From: Peptoniphilaceae bacterium
GTDB lineage: Bacteria; Bacillota; Clostridia; Tissierellales; Peptoniphilaceae
DNA length: 64,000 nucleotides
Direction: 5' to 3'
Assembly (NCBI GenBank): GCA_030152565.1
Contig: JASLJE010000002.1
Span: 1-64,000 of the forward strand
Below, one piece after another: positions 51,561 to 60,636 of this stretch; position 1 is the stretch's first letter, and every line of letters begins with the position of its first letter. The notes under the pieces are model-generated. The model was not told the DNA's origin. It did not search any database and worked only from the letters and a program-made list of their open reading frames with translations. Made by a program: the position numbers and the translations under genes.

Positions 51561-52355
51561 ATGAAGAAGAAATTAGCACTAATCTTAGTCTTAGTTTTGG
51601 CCTTGACAGCTTGTGGAGCTAAAGAGGCAGACGACGCCAAGATAACTATTGGTATATCGCCTGGACCACAAGAAGCCATAACTGAAATTGTTAAAGCTCA
51701 ACTAAAAGAGCAAAAAATTGACTTGGAAGTAAAGGTATTTAATGACTACGTTCAACCTAATGTGGCCTTGGACGATGGAAGCATTGATGCCAACTTTTTC
51801 CAACACAAACCATACATGGATTTATTTGTAGAAGAAAAGGGAGCAAAACTCATGTCCCTAGGCGGGGTTCATATTGAACCTATAGCTTTTTACTCAGATA
51901 AGGTAACCAGTTTGGATGATTTAAAAGAAGGGGATGAAATCTTAATTCCCAATGATTTATCCAATGGAGCCAGGGCTCTACTACTATTAGATAAAAATGG
52001 TCTTATAAAGATGGATGAATCCAAGGGACTTAATATAACTGAAAAAGATATAGTAGAAAACCCTAAAAACATAAAGATCACACCAGTTGATGCTTCTTTA
52101 CTAACCAGGACCTATACAGATGTGGTAGGAGCTGTAATCAATAGTAACTTTGCCATAAATGCTGGTCTAAACCCTCTTAAGGATGGAGTAGTCATAGAGG
52201 ATGAAGACAGTATCTATGCAAATATTATAGCCATTAGGGAAGAGGACAAGGACTTGGATAAGATGAAGATTTTGATAGAAGCCTACCAGTCAGAAGAGGT
52301 TAAGGACTTTATCATCAGTGAATATGATGGATCAATAATTCCAGCTTTTAAATAA
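51561..52355 (+). CDS. metQ: Methionine-binding lipoprotein MetQ
   Basis: A 264-residue NlpA/MetQ lipoprotein. The lipobox is LTAC (Cys18) after a short hydrophobic leader. ITIGISPGPQEAI, VFNDYVQPNVAL, DANFFQHKPYMD and the ANIIAIREED stretch match the family. It captures methionine outside the membrane for MetNI. Last gene of the operon; AGGAGGAA ribosome site. Confidence 0.94.
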   Translation: MKKKLALILVLVLALTACGAKEADDAKITIGISPGPQEAITEIVKAQLKEQKIDLEVKVFNDYVQPNVALDDGSIDANFFQHKPYMDLFVEEKGAKLMSLGGVHIEPIAFYSDKVTSLDDLKEGDEILIPNDLSNGARALLLLDKNGLIKMDESKGLNITEKDIVENPKNIKITPVDASLLTRTYTDVVGAVINSNFAINAGLNPLKDGVVIEDEDSIYANIIAIREEDKDLDKMKILIEAYQSEEVKDFIISEYDGSIIPAFK

Positions 52356-52360
52356 AAAAT

Positions 52361-52378
52361 AAGAGGCTAAAGCCTCTT
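52361..52378. terminator. Hairpin between metQ and the Mrr-like gene
   Basis: AAGAGGC (52361-52367) pairs with GCCTCTT (52372-52378). T run is better on the minus strand; it overlaps the end of the minus-strand gene. Confidence 0.75.
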
Positions 52379-52873
52379 TATAAGTTCATCTCTGTTCCAG
52401 AGAATAATGCCATTAGCCTCAGCCAGGTTAATGGCATTTTTTGTAAAGTAATTGTTGGTCACTACTATACCCAGGTCACACTGGTGGTAGTCCAGGCCGG
52501 TTTTTACCTCCTGGATGGCAGAGTTTCCCACCTTGTTAGAGTAGAGTTTACACTGAACTGCATACTTTACTCCGTCATAGTCTCCTATCAGGTCCACTCC
52601 ATAGTCATTGGTCCGGGGTAGGAGGATAACATTTTTAAATTTATTTTTCTTTAAGAGTCCTTCCATATACTCTTCAAATTCAAAACCAGTCATCTTATCT
52701 ATTCTTCTAATTTCTCTTTTTTTATTAACCACATTAAAACCCATCAAGCGGAAAATAAAAATTAAGATGTTTTTTATAAAGACAATTATATATCCTAGCA
52801 GGTTTAAACAAATATTAAAAAAGATTAATATTCCCTCCCAAATAGCATGAAATACAAATTTAATTAATCTCAT
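52367..52873 (-). CDS. Membrane-anchored Mrr-like restriction endonuclease domain protein
   Basis: A 168-residue protein with two N-terminal membrane segments (about 5-45) and a C-terminal Mrr_cat-type nuclease domain (about 58-165). The PD-(D/E)xK core is seen as NDYGVDLIG (Asp about 97) and YAVQCKLYS (Gln-x-Lys about 110-112), with upstream Glu in GFEFEEYMEGLL. This topology is common in Firmicutes; some members are thought to cut foreign or modified DNA, but the role of the membrane-bound form is not settled. It stands alone between metQ and the divergent TetR operon. Confidence 0.85.
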   Translation of the reverse strand: MRLIKFVFHAIWEGILIFFNICLNLLGYIIVFIKNILIFIFRLMGFNVVNKKREIRRIDKMTGFEFEEYMEGLLKKNKFKNVILLPRTNDYGVDLIGDYDGVKYAVQCKLYSNKVGNSAIQEVKTGLDYHQCDLGIVVTNNYFTKNAINLAEANGIILWNRDELIKRL

Positions 52874-52929
52874 AAATAAATCCTCCCCAATAATTATAGC
52901 ATCTAATCTTAAAAAACTTAAAAAAATAG

Positions 52930-52983
52930 TTGACTAATGGTCATTAAGTGCATATAATAATCAATGAATTGACTAATGGTCAT
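52930..52983 (+). promoter_or_regulatory. Promoter with two identical TetR operators
   Basis: TTGACTAATGGTCAT occurs identically at 52930-52944 and 52969-52983, 39 bases apart; each contains TGAC-N5-GTCA. The first copy supplies the -35 TTGACT (52930-52935), which with a 17-base spacer meets TATAAT (52953-52958). The second copy lies just after the start site. This is a clear repression layout for the TetR encoded next. Confidence 0.85.
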
Positions 52984-53010
52984 AAATTTTCTTGAAAGGA
53001 AGTGAGAAAC

Positions 53011-53607
53011 ATGGGAAGAGTAGAAAGAAATAAGGAAATCAAAAGAAATGCGTTAATCGAAGCAGCCTACCAGCTTTTTAATGAGAAGGGATTTCAGAAT
53101 ACAACCATAGAAGAAATCACGAAAGAAGCAGGCGTTGCCAAGGGTACATTTTATCTTTACTTTAAAAACAAGAAGGATATTGAAAGGTATTTAATAATTG
53201 AAAAATCATATGTGATTCTTATTAAGGCCATAGAAAAGGCCAGCAAGGATACATGTGAACCAGTTGATCAATTTATTAAATTCTTAGACTATCTAATCGA
53301 TTATTTTAAAGAGAATGAAGACCTGTTAAAGATAATTCATAAGAACTTATCTTGGGGAATATTTACCAGTATATGGTATGACAAAAATAATAAGGATAGG
53401 ATAGAAAAAGTAGAAGAAGTGCTAAGACATTTCTCTGATTCAGTTTCTCCAACAGAAATACCTGAAGAGAAAAAACCTATAGTACTATTCATAATTTTAG
53501 AAATGTTTGGTTCTGTTTTATACAGCACCATAATAGATAAGGAGCCAGTAGAAATTGATGTGGTTAAACCAGTAATGTTTGACAGCATTAGAAAGCTTCT
53601 TAAATAA
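53011..53607 (+). CDS. TetR/AcrR family regulator of the MmpL operon
   Basis: A 198-residue repressor with a TetR helix-turn-helix (about 12-58; TIEEITKEAGVAKGTFYLYFKNKK) and a helical ligand domain. I prefer ATG 53011 to GTG 53002, which is one base from the AGGA ribosome site. Two identical palindromes in its promoter suggest autoregulation. It is followed by an MmpL transporter and a secreted coiled-coil protein, which it should control. Confidence 0.92.
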   Translation: MGRVERNKEIKRNALIEAAYQLFNEKGFQNTTIEEITKEAGVAKGTFYLYFKNKKDIERYLIIEKSYVILIKAIEKASKDTCEPVDQFIKFLDYLIDYFKENEDLLKIIHKNLSWGIFTSIWYDKNNKDRIEKVEEVLRHFSDSVSPTEIPEEKKPIVLFIILEMFGSVLYSTIIDKEPVEIDVVKPVMFDSIRKLLK

Positions 53608-53626
53608 GAAAATTTGGAGTGATATG

Positions 53627-55687
53627 ATGGAAAAGTTCAGTAAATGGTTAGTAAAACACCATAGATTAATCTTAATTGTATCAATTTTATTATTGATTCC
53701 GTCCTACATAGGAGTTAAGAACACCAAGATTAACTATGATATTTTAGACTATCTACCAAAAGATTTAGACTCAACCAAGGGACAAATTGTCCTTGATGAG
53801 GATTTTAACAATGCATCCACAGGATTTTTCATGATAGAAAAAGACGATGTGGCAGAAGTATTGAGAGTGAAAGATGAAATAGGAAAAATCGAAGGGGTTA
53901 ACAAGGTTGTTTGGAGAGATGACCTGGTTGATGTGGTAGTTCCAGAAGAAATTTTGCCAGATGAAATAAGCGATGTATTTTATTCAGAAGACACCACCTT
54001 ATTATTGGTAAAATTCGATGAAGGATCATCCTCAGAATTGACCCAAGATGCTATAGACAAGATAAGAAACTTGGAATCCAGTTCCCAATACTGGTTATCA
54101 GGTATGTCAGCAATCGGTAAGGATACTAAGGAGTTGGCAGACAAGGAAACACCAATCTATATAGCCATAGCAGTTGCCTTGAGTTTTATAGTTTTATCCT
54201 TGACTACAGAATCAGTTATAATACCGGTTCTATTCTTACTAAATATAGGCTTTGCAGTTGCCTACAATATGGGAACAAATGTATTTTTAGGTCAAATATC
54301 CTACTTGACCAAATCAATTGCAGCCGTCCTACAATTGGCGGTAACCATGGACTATTCGATCTTCCTTTACCATAGGTATGAAGACGAAAGAAAGATTAAA
54401 GATACTAAGGAAGAGGCTATGGAAGTAGCCGTATCCCAAACTATAACAGCTATTACAGGAAGTTCTTTGACCACTATAGCCGGTTTCCTAGCCCTACTAG
54501 CCATGAATTTAGGCTTGGGTAAGGACATAGGTATAGTAATGGCCAAGGGAGTTGTATTTGGTCTTTTGACAGCAGTTACAACCCTACCATCCTTAATGCT
54601 AGTATTTGATAAGTTGGTTCACAAATATCAACACAGGATATTTCTTCCTAAGTTTGATAAATCATCCAACTTTATCATGAAGAACTATAGATGGTTACTA
54701 ATAGTTTTCGTAGTTTTATTTATACCATCCATCTACGGTAGTAGAAGGACGGAAGAATACTATGACTTGGACAGGTCCTTGCCAGATGATATGCCAGCCA
54801 TAGAAGCTACTAGAAAGTTAAAGGACGACTACGATATGTCATCTACTCATTTTATGATAATAGATGCCAATATGAATAACAGTGACAAGCATGATCTTGT
54901 CAAGGAATTAGAAGGAATTGAAGGAATAACCAAGGTGGTAAATGGAAGTAACTTTATAGGTTTGAGAATTCCTAAGGAATTTATTCCAGAAGATCTTATG
55001 GAAAACTTTGAAAAGAACGAATTGGAAAGTATTACTATCCAATCAGCCTATAAGACAGCAAGTAATGAAGTAAACGACCAAATAGAAAAGGTTAGGGAAA
55101 TAGGTAAGAGATACGACGAAGACTCCTTATTGACAGGGGAAGCAGTTCTTACTAGGGACCTTACTATAATAGCTGACGAAGACTTTAAGAGGGTAAACAC
55201 CTTTTCAATAATCTCAGTATTTGTAATTATAGCCCTAGTATTTAGGTCAATATCAGTGCCAGTCTTATTGATAATGGCTATACAATTGGCAATCTTTATA
55301 AATATGTCAGTTCCTTACTATATAAATCAAACCATACCATTTGTTGCAGGTATCATAATAGGAACGATTCAATTGGGATCAACCATTGACTATTCCATAC
55401 TTATGACCACTAGATATATAGAAGAGTTACAAGGTGGCATTGAAAAACACTTGGCTATGGAACACACAATAAAGGCTACATCCAGATCAATAGTATCTTC
55501 TGCCTTGGCATTTATAGCTGCCACTTTAGGAGTAGGTATTTATTCCAATATGGAAATAGTTGGGGTAATGAGTAGGATGATGGCTAGAGGTTCATTTGTA
55601 AGTATGTTGGTAATTATTTACTTGTTACCGTCCATACTACTAGTTTCAGATAAGTTAATATTGAAAACAACAAAGAATAATAAATAG
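53627..55687 (+). CDS. MMPL/RND family transporter
   Basis: A ~686-residue membrane protein with the duplicated RND layout: helix 1 (about 12-30), a large outside loop, five helices (about 170-335), then helix 7 (about 360) with a second loop and five more helices (about 520-680). The AVTMDYSIFLYHRYEDER and GSTIDYSILMTTRYIEE repeats carry the Asp-Tyr proton-relay motifs of MMPL proteins. Such pumps move lipids or hydrophobic compounds. Start at ATG 53627 (seven bases after GGAG) or ATG 53624. It overlaps nothing but is 19 bases behind the TetR gene and 6 before the coiled-coil gene. Confidence 0.92.
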   Translation: MEKFSKWLVKHHRLILIVSILLLIPSYIGVKNTKINYDILDYLPKDLDSTKGQIVLDEDFNNASTGFFMIEKDDVAEVLRVKDEIGKIEGVNKVVWRDDLVDVVVPEEILPDEISDVFYSEDTTLLLVKFDEGSSSELTQDAIDKIRNLESSSQYWLSGMSAIGKDTKELADKETPIYIAIAVALSFIVLSLTTESVIIPVLFLLNIGFAVAYNMGTNVFLGQISYLTKSIAAVLQLAVTMDYSIFLYHRYEDERKIKDTKEEAMEVAVSQTITAITGSSLTTIAGFLALLAMNLGLGKDIGIVMAKGVVFGLLTAVTTLPSLMLVFDKLVHKYQHRIFLPKFDKSSNFIMKNYRWLLIVFVVLFIPSIYGSRRTEEYYDLDRSLPDDMPAIEATRKLKDDYDMSSTHFMIIDANMNNSDKHDLVKELEGIEGITKVVNGSNFIGLRIPKEFIPEDLMENFEKNELESITIQSAYKTASNEVNDQIEKVREIGKRYDEDSLLTGEAVLTRDLTIIADEDFKRVNTFSIISVFVIIALVFRSISVPVLLIMAIQLAIFINMSVPYYINQTIPFVAGIIIGTIQLGSTIDYSILMTTRYIEELQGGIEKHLAMEHTIKATSRSIVSSALAFIAATLGVGIYSNMEIVGVMSRMMARGSFVSMLVIIYLLPSILLVSDKLILKTTKNNK

Positions 55688-55693
55688 GGTGAT

Positions 55694-57946
55694 ATGATGA
55701 AAAGAAGAAATAAGATAACAGCTATTGCACTATCTGCCTTACTATCAGCAAATATGGCAGTACCAAGCATAGCTTTCGCAAAAACAAGTATAGAAAAAGA
55801 CGAATCCATCTTTGTAAATATGGATTCAGAAGGTAAGATAGAAAGCCAAATAGGAAGTGTTTGGTTACACTCTGACAAGGAGATAAACTACAGTGAAAAC
55901 ACTAAACTAAAGGACATTAAAAACCTTAAGGGCAAGGAAGAATTCAAACTAGACCAAGATAAGTTAAGCTGGGATCTAGCATCCAAGGAAGTTTACTACC
56001 AAGGACACTTGGAAGAAGACATGCCTATAGACATTAAGGTTAGCTACAGCCTAGACGGTAAGTCAGTTAAGAAGGAAGACCTTAAGGATGTAAGCGGTAA
56101 GTTAAAAATTAATGTGGATATGGTAAATAGGGATGAAGAATATAAGATGATAAATGGTAAGAACCAAAAAATCTATGTTCCCCATGCAGCCCTTACCACT
56201 ATGATTTTTGATGTTGATGAAGTTTCTAACGTTAAGATAAATTCAGGTAAGATAGTAAATGAAGGCAAGAAGGTTGTAGCTACTAATTTAGCTATGCCAG
56301 GCATGAGTGAAATCTTTGAAGATAAGTTGGAAGAACTTGACGTAGACTTAAATAAGTTATTCAAAGACTCTATAGAAGTTGAAATGGAAGTAAAAGAATT
56401 TACTATGCCAAGTATCATGGTAGTTATAGCCGATGAAGACTTGGATACAGAAAAAATAGACAAGTCCAATGACTTGGATGAATTATTAGATGGCTTAAAT
56501 GAATTAAAGGAAAATAGTGATAAAATCATGGATGGTATCACTGAATTAAATAAGGGTTCCAAGGAATTACAAGAAGGAACAGGCAAGTTAAGTGATGGAG
56601 TAAGCCAATTAAATGAAGGTGGTAATGACCTTTATGATGGTATCCTTAAGGTATCAGACAATTATGGTAAATTAAGTGATGGAAGTGGTCAATTAAAAGA
56701 TGGTTTAAATGAATTAAGCTCAAGCACAGGAGACTTCTCCAAAGGGACTAGCGCCCTATATGATGGGGTTAATAAGTTAAACCAAGGATCTAAGGCCTTG
56801 GCAGAAGGATCTGCTAACTTGGAAGCAGGAGCTGGCCAACTATATGATGGAATTAAGTCTGTATCAGATAATTCTACAGCTATAGTTGGAGGAGTAGAAG
56901 GCCTAAAGGACGGAAGTGTTGCCCTTAATGAAGGCTTAAACAAGTTAGATCAAGGACTTAATGGCTATGTGGCAGGAACAGACGCCCTAATAGCTCAAGT
57001 AGAAGCCTTAAATAACTTATCAGCTAACATGCCAGACCTTTCAGGTCTAGGTCAAATGCTACCAAGTCCAGAAGCCCTAGGACAAGTTAAGGCCCTAATT
57101 GGCTTTAACAGTCAAAAGGCAGAAGCTGCCAAGGCTGAAGGGAATATGGAAGAATACAAGGCCTATATGGGTACAGTTCAATCCCTACAAGGAATTATAG
57201 ACAATGCCCAAGCTATGGCTCAATTAAACCTAGATGAAATTCTTGGTCAATTACCAGCTGGTATGACAGAAGAAGAAATCCAACAATTACAAGCTTTAAA
57301 GGCAGCTGGACAAGCTTTAAAAGAAGGTTCTAAAAATGCCCTAGCAGGTTCTGGTCAATTGAAGGAAGGAAGTCTTAAGTTAAACCAAGGAGTTGCACAA
57401 CTTCCAGAAGGTACTAAGGCCCTATTGGCAGGAGCTGAAAAGGTTAAAAATGGAGCTAGTCAATTAAATGCTGGTTTGGTTAAGATGTCTGCATCAATAG
57501 AAAGAGAATTATTGCCAAATGTGGAATTATTAAACAATGGTTCCCAAGCCCTATCTCAAGGAGCTCAAAAGCTAAATGACGGTATTATTAGCCTAGATGG
57601 TGGTATTAATAGGTTGGCAGCTGAAGGAATTAATCCTCTAGTTGATGGTTCTTCTAAATTACATGATGGTTTAAATGAATTAGACTCTAAAACTGGTGAA
57701 TTAACAGACGGAGTTAATAAGTTAAATGAAGGTACTGCTGAATTAGAAGATGGATACAGTAAATTCAATGAAGAAGGAATTTATAAGTTAACTGATGAAG
57801 CTAAGGAAAAGACAGACAATATTAAGGACTTAATAGAATTAAAGGACGCTGTATTTGACTTGGCTAAGGACAGGGATTCAATAACTGGAACTGCCAGTGA
57901 CATGGACGTTGTCTTAACACAAAAATACATTATTAAAATAGATTAA
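55694..57946 (+). CDS. Secreted coiled-coil repeat protein, YhgE-like outside domain, MMPL partner
   Basis: A 750-residue protein with a signal peptide (about 1-29, cleavage near AFA-K), a beta-rich N-terminal region (about 35-250) and a long stretch (about 265-725) of imperfect repeats of the type L-x-x-G-x-x-x-L-x-x-G (SKELQEGTGKLSDGVSQLNEG and similar). These repeats are known from the extracytoplasmic region of YhgE/Pip and MmpL-linked proteins and should form a long helical rod. Unlike YhgE there is no C-terminal membrane segment. It probably acts as an outside adaptor for the MMPL pump encoded 6 bases upstream. No homologue function known to me. Confidence 0.75.
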   Translation: MMKRRNKITAIALSALLSANMAVPSIAFAKTSIEKDESIFVNMDSEGKIESQIGSVWLHSDKEINYSENTKLKDIKNLKGKEEFKLDQDKLSWDLASKEVYYQGHLEEDMPIDIKVSYSLDGKSVKKEDLKDVSGKLKINVDMVNRDEEYKMINGKNQKIYVPHAALTTMIFDVDEVSNVKINSGKIVNEGKKVVATNLAMPGMSEIFEDKLEELDVDLNKLFKDSIEVEMEVKEFTMPSIMVVIADEDLDTEKIDKSNDLDELLDGLNELKENSDKIMDGITELNKGSKELQEGTGKLSDGVSQLNEGGNDLYDGILKVSDNYGKLSDGSGQLKDGLNELSSSTGDFSKGTSALYDGVNKLNQGSKALAEGSANLEAGAGQLYDGIKSVSDNSTAIVGGVEGLKDGSVALNEGLNKLDQGLNGYVAGTDALIAQVEALNNLSANMPDLSGLGQMLPSPEALGQVKALIGFNSQKAEAAKAEGNMEEYKAYMGTVQSLQGIIDNAQAMAQLNLDEILGQLPAGMTEEEIQQLQALKAAGQALKEGSKNALAGSGQLKEGSLKLNQGVAQLPEGTKALLAGAEKVKNGASQLNAGLVKMSASIERELLPNVELLNNGSQALSQGAQKLNDGIISLDGGINRLAAEGINPLVDGSSKLHDGLNELDSKTGELTDGVNKLNEGTAELEDGYSKFNEEGIYKLTDEAKEKTDNIKDLIELKDAVFDLAKDRDSITGTASDMDVVLTQKYIIKID

Positions 57947-57960
57947 TAATTGCTTAAATA

Positions 57961-57991
57961 GGGACCTGGCTAGACCAGGTCTCTTTTTTTT
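57961..57991 (+). terminator. Terminator of the MmpL operon
   Basis: GACCTGG (57963-57969) pairs with CCAGGTC (57975-57981), followed by a T run. Confidence 0.9.
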
Positions 57992-58002
57992 ATTTAAAAT
58001 AG

Positions 58003-58031
58003 TTGACAAAGTATAATTATTAAGTTATCAT
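58003..58031 (+). promoter_or_regulatory. Promoter of the second T-box leader
   Basis: TTGACA (58003-58008), 17 bases and TATCAT (58026-58031). Confidence 0.8.
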
Positions 58032-58037
58032 GAATAG

Positions 58038-58353
58038 CAATTAAAGATAATCTTTGAAGCAAAGAGTAGCCACAGGAGTAGATCTTCCAGAGAGTCGCAT
58101 TTGGTGGGAGGCGATAGATGAAAGTGTAGCGAAAAGAGTTGCTGAGATAGGTGAGACAAAGCGTAAGTGAGTATCTCATCTCGCATAAAAAGCGTTAAAT
58201 TTGTCGAGTTGATCATTTAGATTAATAGAGTGGTACCGCGGGATTCTCGCCTCTTTAGGAGGGGAGTTTTTTTATTATAAGAAACTTTTTTATTTAAATG
58301 ATTGATAAGAGTGGCAACACGGGTATACCGTCTCTTAATAGAGGCGTTTTTTT
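58038..58353 (+). ncRNA. Lysine T-box riboswitch with a second antiterminator/terminator module
   Basis: Stem I has AGAGTA (58063-58068), the AGAGAG...TTTGGTGGGAGG distal loop, a lower helix AGCAA/TTGCT, and on its 3' side GAA then AAG followed by A, so the specifier is AAG (58134-58136), lysine. The T-box core AGAGTGGTACCGCGGG is at 58227-58242, and the first terminator CTCGCCTC/GAGGGGAG (58246-58266) ends in seven T. A second core-like element AGAGTGGCAACACGGG (58308-58323) is followed by its own terminator CGTCTC/GAGGCG (58329-58346) with seven T. So two terminators in series control the transporter. The second core has UGGC instead of UGGU. Confidence 0.9.
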
Positions 58354-58376
58354 ATTGTTTATTTTAGGAGAAGAAT

Positions 58377-59810
58377 ATGAAAAATAAAAAGTTTATTAGC
58401 CTGCTACTAGTGGTCCTACTACTGGTTAGCGGATGCGGCAGTCAGGTAGAGAAAAAAGAAGGAAGAGTTGGAGAAATACAGGATAGGGGCAAATTGATAG
58501 TGGCAACCAGTGCAGACTACCCACCCTATGAATATATACAAAATAAGGATGGCAAGGATGAAATCGTAGGCTTTGATATAGAAATAGTCAAGTATATAGC
58601 TAAAGCCTGGGATGTGGAACTGGAAGTTAAGAATGTGGAGTTTGAAGCCCTACTTATGGGATTAGAATCTGGCATGTATGACATGGTTATAGCTGGCATG
58701 AGCCCAGACCCTGATAGGAAGGCTAGTTTCTCAAATATCTACTACAATGCAGAACATGGTCTAATAGTTAGAAAGGAAGATCTAGCTAACTATAAGAGTG
58801 TAGAAGACATGGAAGAAAAGAAGATAGGGGTTCAATTAGGTTCTGTCCAAGAAGATATCCTAGATGGAATGGAAGGTGTGGACAAGCAGGCCCTAGGTCT
58901 TATAACCAACTTAATTATGGAATTAAAAACAGATAAGATAGATGGAATACTAATGGAAAAGCCAGTGGCCGAATCCTTTGCCCAAGTCCACTCAGAACTA
59001 GCTGTAGTTCCTGAAATATCCATAGTGGATGAGGCGGGTGGATCTGCCATAGCCATGAGAGAGGACGACAAGGAGCTTGCCCAAGAGGTAAATATGGTTT
59101 TAAAAGATATTGAAGACAAGGGGCTGGTAGATGAGTGGATAGTTAAGGCCAATGAAGAGGCAGGACAGGAGCAAAGCGATGCCTATGGTAGCTTCTACTT
59201 GGCAGGTATTAAGTTTACCCTACTTTTATCATTTTTCTCCTTGGTTCTAGGATTTTTACTAGGTCTTTTGATTACCAAGATGAGAATGAGTGACATAAGG
59301 TTTTTAAACATTTTAGCCAGGGCCTTTGTAGAGCTAATAAGGGGAACTCCTCTTATGGTTCAAATACTTTTAGTTTACTATGGGACAGATACCTTTGGCA
59401 TTAAATTAGGGGCCTTTACAGCCTCCCTAATAGCAGTAGCCATCAATAGTGGTGCCTATGTATCAGAGATTATCAGGTCTGGTATTGAATCAGTTGACAA
59501 GGGCCAAATGGAAGCAGGAAGGTCCTTGGGCCTAAGTAAGAAACAAACAATGAATAAGATAATTATGCCCCAGGCCTTTAGAAATATTTTACCGGCCTTG
59601 GGAAATGAGTTCGTAACCTTGATAAAGGAAACATCTATAGCTTCAACTATAGGTGTGGCTGAACTTATGTACCAAACCAAGAAGGTTCAAACCTTGAGCT
59701 TCGAAGGAATAAAGCCTCTTTTGTTTGGTACCTTGATCTATTTTGTTTTGACCTTTAGTATATCCCTAGTGATGAAGAAGTTAGAAAGGAAGTTGGCTCA
59801 CAATGATTAA
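58377..59810 (+). CDS. Probable lysine ABC transporter, fused binding and permease protein
   Basis: A 477-residue fusion: lipobox-type signal ending VSGC (Cys20), SBP_bac_3 domain (about 38-255; VATSADYPPYEYIQNKDG, VIAGMSPDPDRKASFS) and a BPD_transp_1 permease (about 275-470) with the EAA-type loop EAGRSLGLSKKQTMNKIIMPQA. It is a paralogue of the protein at 34871. Control by a lysine-specific T-box is good evidence that it imports lysine, since tRNA charging status would set expression. Overlaps the ATPase gene by 8 bases. Confidence 0.93.
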   Translation: MKNKKFISLLLVVLLLVSGCGSQVEKKEGRVGEIQDRGKLIVATSADYPPYEYIQNKDGKDEIVGFDIEIVKYIAKAWDVELEVKNVEFEALLMGLESGMYDMVIAGMSPDPDRKASFSNIYYNAEHGLIVRKEDLANYKSVEDMEEKKIGVQLGSVQEDILDGMEGVDKQALGLITNLIMELKTDKIDGILMEKPVAESFAQVHSELAVVPEISIVDEAGGSAIAMREDDKELAQEVNMVLKDIEDKGLVDEWIVKANEEAGQEQSDAYGSFYLAGIKFTLLLSFFSLVLGFLLGLLITKMRMSDIRFLNILARAFVELIRGTPLMVQILLVYYGTDTFGIKLGAFTASLIAVAINSGAYVSEIIRSGIESVDKGQMEAGRSLGLSKKQTMNKIIMPQAFRNILPALGNEFVTLIKETSIASTIGVAELMYQTKKVQTLSFEGIKPLLFGTLIYFVLTFSISLVMKKLERKLAHND

Positions 59811-60525
59811 GATTAAAAATTTATATAAGAGTTTTGGAGACAAGGAAATTTTAAAAGGCATAGACCTTACCATAGAAAAGGGTGAGGTAGTTTCTATTAT
59901 AGGTCCGTCAGGATCTGGTAAGTCCACCCTTTTAAGGTGTATGAACTACTTGGAAATCCCTGACCAGGGAGAAATTTACTTGGGAGACAGGAAGGTTGGA
60001 GAAAGCGAGGAAAGCTTAAACCAAATTAGGCAGACTATGGGCATGGTCTTTCAAAGCTTCAACCTTTTTCCCCACAAGACAGTTATGGAAAATATAACCC
60101 TGGCCCCTCTTATGACTAAAAAGTTCACCAGGGAAGAGGCTGAGAAAAAGGCCTTGGAGCTTTTGAAAATCCTAGGCTTGGAGGATAAGAAGGACGTTTA
60201 TCCAACCACCTTATCGGGGGGACAAAAGCAAAGAATAGCCATGGCTAGGGCCTTGGCCATGGAACCAGAGCTTATGCTTTTTGACGAAGTTACCTCTGCC
60301 CTAGATCCAGAAATGGTAGGAGAGGTCTTAGATGTTATGAAGGATTTAGCCCTATCAGGCATGACCATGGTCATAGTAACCCATGAGATGAACTTTGCAG
60401 AAAGTATTTCTGACAGGGTAATTTTTATGGCAGACGGCCATATAGTAGAGGAGGGAAGTCCAGAAGAGGTCTTCCATAAAACTAAGGAACAAAGGACTAA
60501 AGACTTTCTATCAAAAGTGCTATAA
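59803..60525 (+). CDS. Amino-acid ABC transporter ATP-binding protein (probable lysine)
   Basis: A 240-residue PAAT-family ATPase: Walker A GPSGSGKST (about 34-42), VFQSFNLFPHKTVMEN, signature LSGGQKQR (about 136), Walker B LMLFDEVTSALDPE (about 156-169). The Walker B box has Val where most PAAT ATPases have Pro, a mild oddity. Overlaps the fusion gene by 8 bases, so the two are made together under the lysine T-box. Confidence 0.94.
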   Translation: MIKIKNLYKSFGDKEILKGIDLTIEKGEVVSIIGPSGSGKSTLLRCMNYLEIPDQGEIYLGDRKVGESEESLNQIRQTMGMVFQSFNLFPHKTVMENITLAPLMTKKFTREEAEKKALELLKILGLEDKKDVYPTTLSGGQKQRIAMARALAMEPELMLFDEVTSALDPEMVGEVLDVMKDLALSGMTMVIVTHEMNFAESISDRVIFMADGHIVEEGSPEEVFHKTKEQRTKDFLSKVL

Positions 60526-60636
60526 TAGTAATATAGATTTTATTATGGGAAAATGGGTAAATATCTAAATGTATGAATTGAAAAAAGATTGGATATGTGC
60601 TAGAATAGCTTAACAAAATATGATAGGGGGACTTAA

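Noticed and set aside
53002..53010. GTG start of the MmpL-operon TetR
   Set aside because: It would be one base from the AGGA ribosome site; ATG 53011 is preferred.
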